From: Candidatus Binatia bacterium
GTDB taxonomy: Bacteria > Desulfobacterota > Binatia > Bin18
Assembly: GCA_022826945.1 (NCBI GenBank)
Contig: JAJDTY010000080.1
Span: 1 to 34,004 of the forward strand
DNA length: 34,004 bases
Direction of reading: 5' to 3'
The position numbers were made by a program, and so were the translations under genes. This document shows, in pieces, positions 32,849 through 34,004 of this stretch. The stretch's first letter is position 1. Every line of letters starts with the position of its first letter. The notes below the pieces were generated by a model. That model was not told where the DNA came from. It did no database searches and saw only the letters and a list, made by a program, of their open reading frames with translations.

Positions 32849-33658
32849 ATGAGGATGGAACGGTCTGATCTGCAGCGCTGGTACGCGGCAGCCTGCCTGG
32901 TCGCGTGTGGGCTGAGTAGCCTGCTTCTGGTCGCGTGCGCCACGGAGAAAAAAGACTTTATGGCCTCGGCAAGAGAGCTTGAAAGCCGGACCTTGTTTGC
33001 CCCGGCTATGAAGGAGTACGAAGAGGCCATCGAAGAGGACCCCAATAACGCCGAAGCCTATTATCGCATTGGAGCCTTGGCCAACGAACTCGGCAATACG
33101 GAGTTTGCGGCCCAAAAGTTTCGTCAGGCCCTGAATATCGATACCAATCATCCGGGCGCGAAACGAGCGATGACAACCTACCACATCAATCGTGGGACCA
33201 TCGCCCGGCAACAGGGCCGGCTGAGCGCGGCCCGTAGCGAGCTGCAAGCCGCGGTGCAGGTTGACCCACGCTCAAGCGTGGCTCAGCTTGAACTCGGCCG
33301 GGTCCACGAAGCAGAGGGCCGCCTCAACGATGCCCTGAAAGCCTATATCGCTTCGGCCAAGGCCGACCCGCACAATATTGATACCCAACTGGCACTCGGA
33401 CGAGGATATCTTGCCCAAAAGCAGTACGCCGAGGCAGAGATGGCACTGAAGGCGGTGCTGGATGCCAACCCGGACAGGGCGGAAGCCTATACCAGTCTGG
33501 GAGAAGCCTATTTTCACCAGGGCAAGAAGCAGCCGGCCCAGCAGGCCTTTGAGCAGGCCATTCGGCACCACCTGCTCAAAGGGCGGCGCGACTTGGCCAA
33601 GCAGGTCAAAGAGAAAACGGACACCCTCTTCCCACCAGTTTCAGACATCACACAATAA
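32849..33658 (+). CDS. TPR-repeat lipoprotein
   Basis: The 269-residue protein has a signal peptide ending in a lipobox (LLVAC with C30), so it is anchored in the inner or outer membrane. The rest is TPR helices: ASARELESRTLFAPAMKEY, NNAEAYYRIGALANELGNTE, SSVAQLELGRVHEAEGRLND, NIDTQLALGRGYLAQKQYAE and DRAEAYTSLGEAYFHQGKK, about six repeats. It probably acts as a scaffold in the cell envelope. It is divergent from the CDP-alcohol phosphatidyltransferase gene and may share a promoter region with it, but no partner is shown. Confidence 0.9.
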   Translation: MRMERSDLQRWYAAACLVACGLSSLLLVACATEKKDFMASARELESRTLFAPAMKEYEEAIEEDPNNAEAYYRIGALANELGNTEFAAQKFRQALNIDTNHPGAKRAMTTYHINRGTIARQQGRLSAARSELQAAVQVDPRSSVAQLELGRVHEAEGRLNDALKAYIASAKADPHNIDTQLALGRGYLAQKQYAEAEMALKAVLDANPDRAEAYTSLGEAYFHQGKKQPAQQAFEQAIRHHLLKGRRDLAKQVKEKTDTLFPPVSDITQ

Positions 33659-33676
33659 AGCGGTCAGCCCGACGAC

Positions 33677-34004
33677 TCACCGCTCCGGGGCAATGTCTTC
33701 AAGCGTGCGGCCGCTGGTCTCAGGAAAGACCAGCGCGACCAGCACCGGGGTGAAGAGCATAATCAGGACCAGGGTTGAAATCGCGGGCCAGTGCGACTGA
33801 TACACGCCGTACAAGACCGATTCGAGTATCAGCCCGATGCTTCCTCCCGCCGTCGCAATAATTATGCGGACTCCGGCGGCCGTTGAGCGGTAGGAGGTCG
33901 GGAAGAGTTCGGAGCCATACGCGGCCAGCACGACATTCACGCCGAGCAGGGTAAAAATCATCAATACCCAACTCGGAATTATGAACAGGGCCGGCACATT
34001 GTAG
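33677..34004 (-). CDS. C-terminal part of an MFS (sugar-transporter-type) permease, 5' end outside window
   Basis: The visible 109 codons include two to three membrane segments and the family signatures AYGSELFPTSYRSTAAGVR (loop between helices 10 and 11 of the sugar-porter group) and the final PETSGRTLEDIAPER. The frame stays open to the window edge (Y-N-V-P-A-L), so the GTG at 33997 is not the true start. It converges with the TPR lipoprotein gene, 18 nt away. Substrate unknown. Confidence 0.88.
   Translation of the reverse strand, partial: YNVPALFIIPSWVLMIFTLLGVNVVLAAYGSELFPTSYRSTAAGVRIIIATAGGSIGLILESVLYGVYQSHWPAISTLVLIMLFTPVLVALVFPETSGRTLEDIAPER

Overview
This is a G+C-rich bacterial chromosome segment carrying about 32 recognisable genes or gene remnants. 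It looks Gram-negative and proteobacterium-like: L28 and L33 are of the cysteine-poor E. coli type, there is a lipobox TPR lipoprotein, and the gene content is rich in flavin monooxygenase, NIPSNAP, CoA-transferase, thiolase-like/DUF35 and carboxylase families. That mix is typical of metabolically versatile uncultured environmental lineages, but no marker here fixes the taxon, so the assignment is inference.

Layout. 1-4.7 kb (+): a luciferase-like monooxygenase cut by the window edge, tryptophan 2,3-dioxygenase overlapping a kynureninase-like PLP enzyme, then a DUF35 zinc-ribbon/OB protein with a thiolase-like partner. 4.7-5.35 kb: intergenic repeats plus a possible gene tail. 5.35-9.1 kb (+): rpmB-rpmG with a good terminator, a COG0523 GTPase, a two-domain NIPSNAP protein and an acyl-CoA carboxylase carboxyltransferase subunit. 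9.2-11.2 kb (-): a damaged unknown gene, an RsbW-like ATPase and a 3-mercaptopyruvate-type sulfurtransferase. 11.3-14.6 kb (+): aminomuconate-semialdehyde dehydrogenase and both subunits of a 2-aminophenol 1,6-dioxygenase. 14.7-18.2 kb (-): a small membrane protein, a DsbA/HCCA-isomerase-like protein, a carboxymuconolactone-decarboxylase (CMD) protein with an in-frame TGA, and a prolyl oligopeptidase. 18.3-27.3 kb: a patchwork of PIN-domain toxin-antitoxin modules, a serine hydrolase with a decayed partial copy, a phytanoyl-CoA-dioxygenase-like gene, a phosphotransferase, FUN14 and YdjM-type membrane proteins, a beheaded cysteine desulfurase and several repeats. 28.2-34 kb: two membrane proteins, a class III CoA-transferase, a CDP-alcohol phosphatidyltransferase, a TPR lipoprotein and the end of an MFS transporter.

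How genes may work together. Tryptophan dioxygenase and kynureninase would turn tryptophan into anthranilate-type products if a formamidase is supplied elsewhere. The dioxygenase/dehydrogenase set 8 kb away would ring-open an aminophenol and oxidise the aminomuconic semialdehyde. The linking enzymes and later steps are absent from the window.

The most interesting item is the CMD gene at 15653-16246 (-). The reading frame is conserved on both sides of a TGA that sits exactly where the second cysteine of the family's CxxC redox motif belongs, giving C-x-x-U. A hairpin with a G-starting apical loop lies 20 nt after the TGA, as expected of a bacterial SECIS element. I read it as a candidate selenoprotein. 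The second theme is the 18-28 kb region: four PIN-toxin loci, a copied antitoxin promoter, a 47-bp direct repeat around one module, a perfect 18-bp inverted repeat inside a gene, and several truncated genes, all signs of repeated insertion and recombination.
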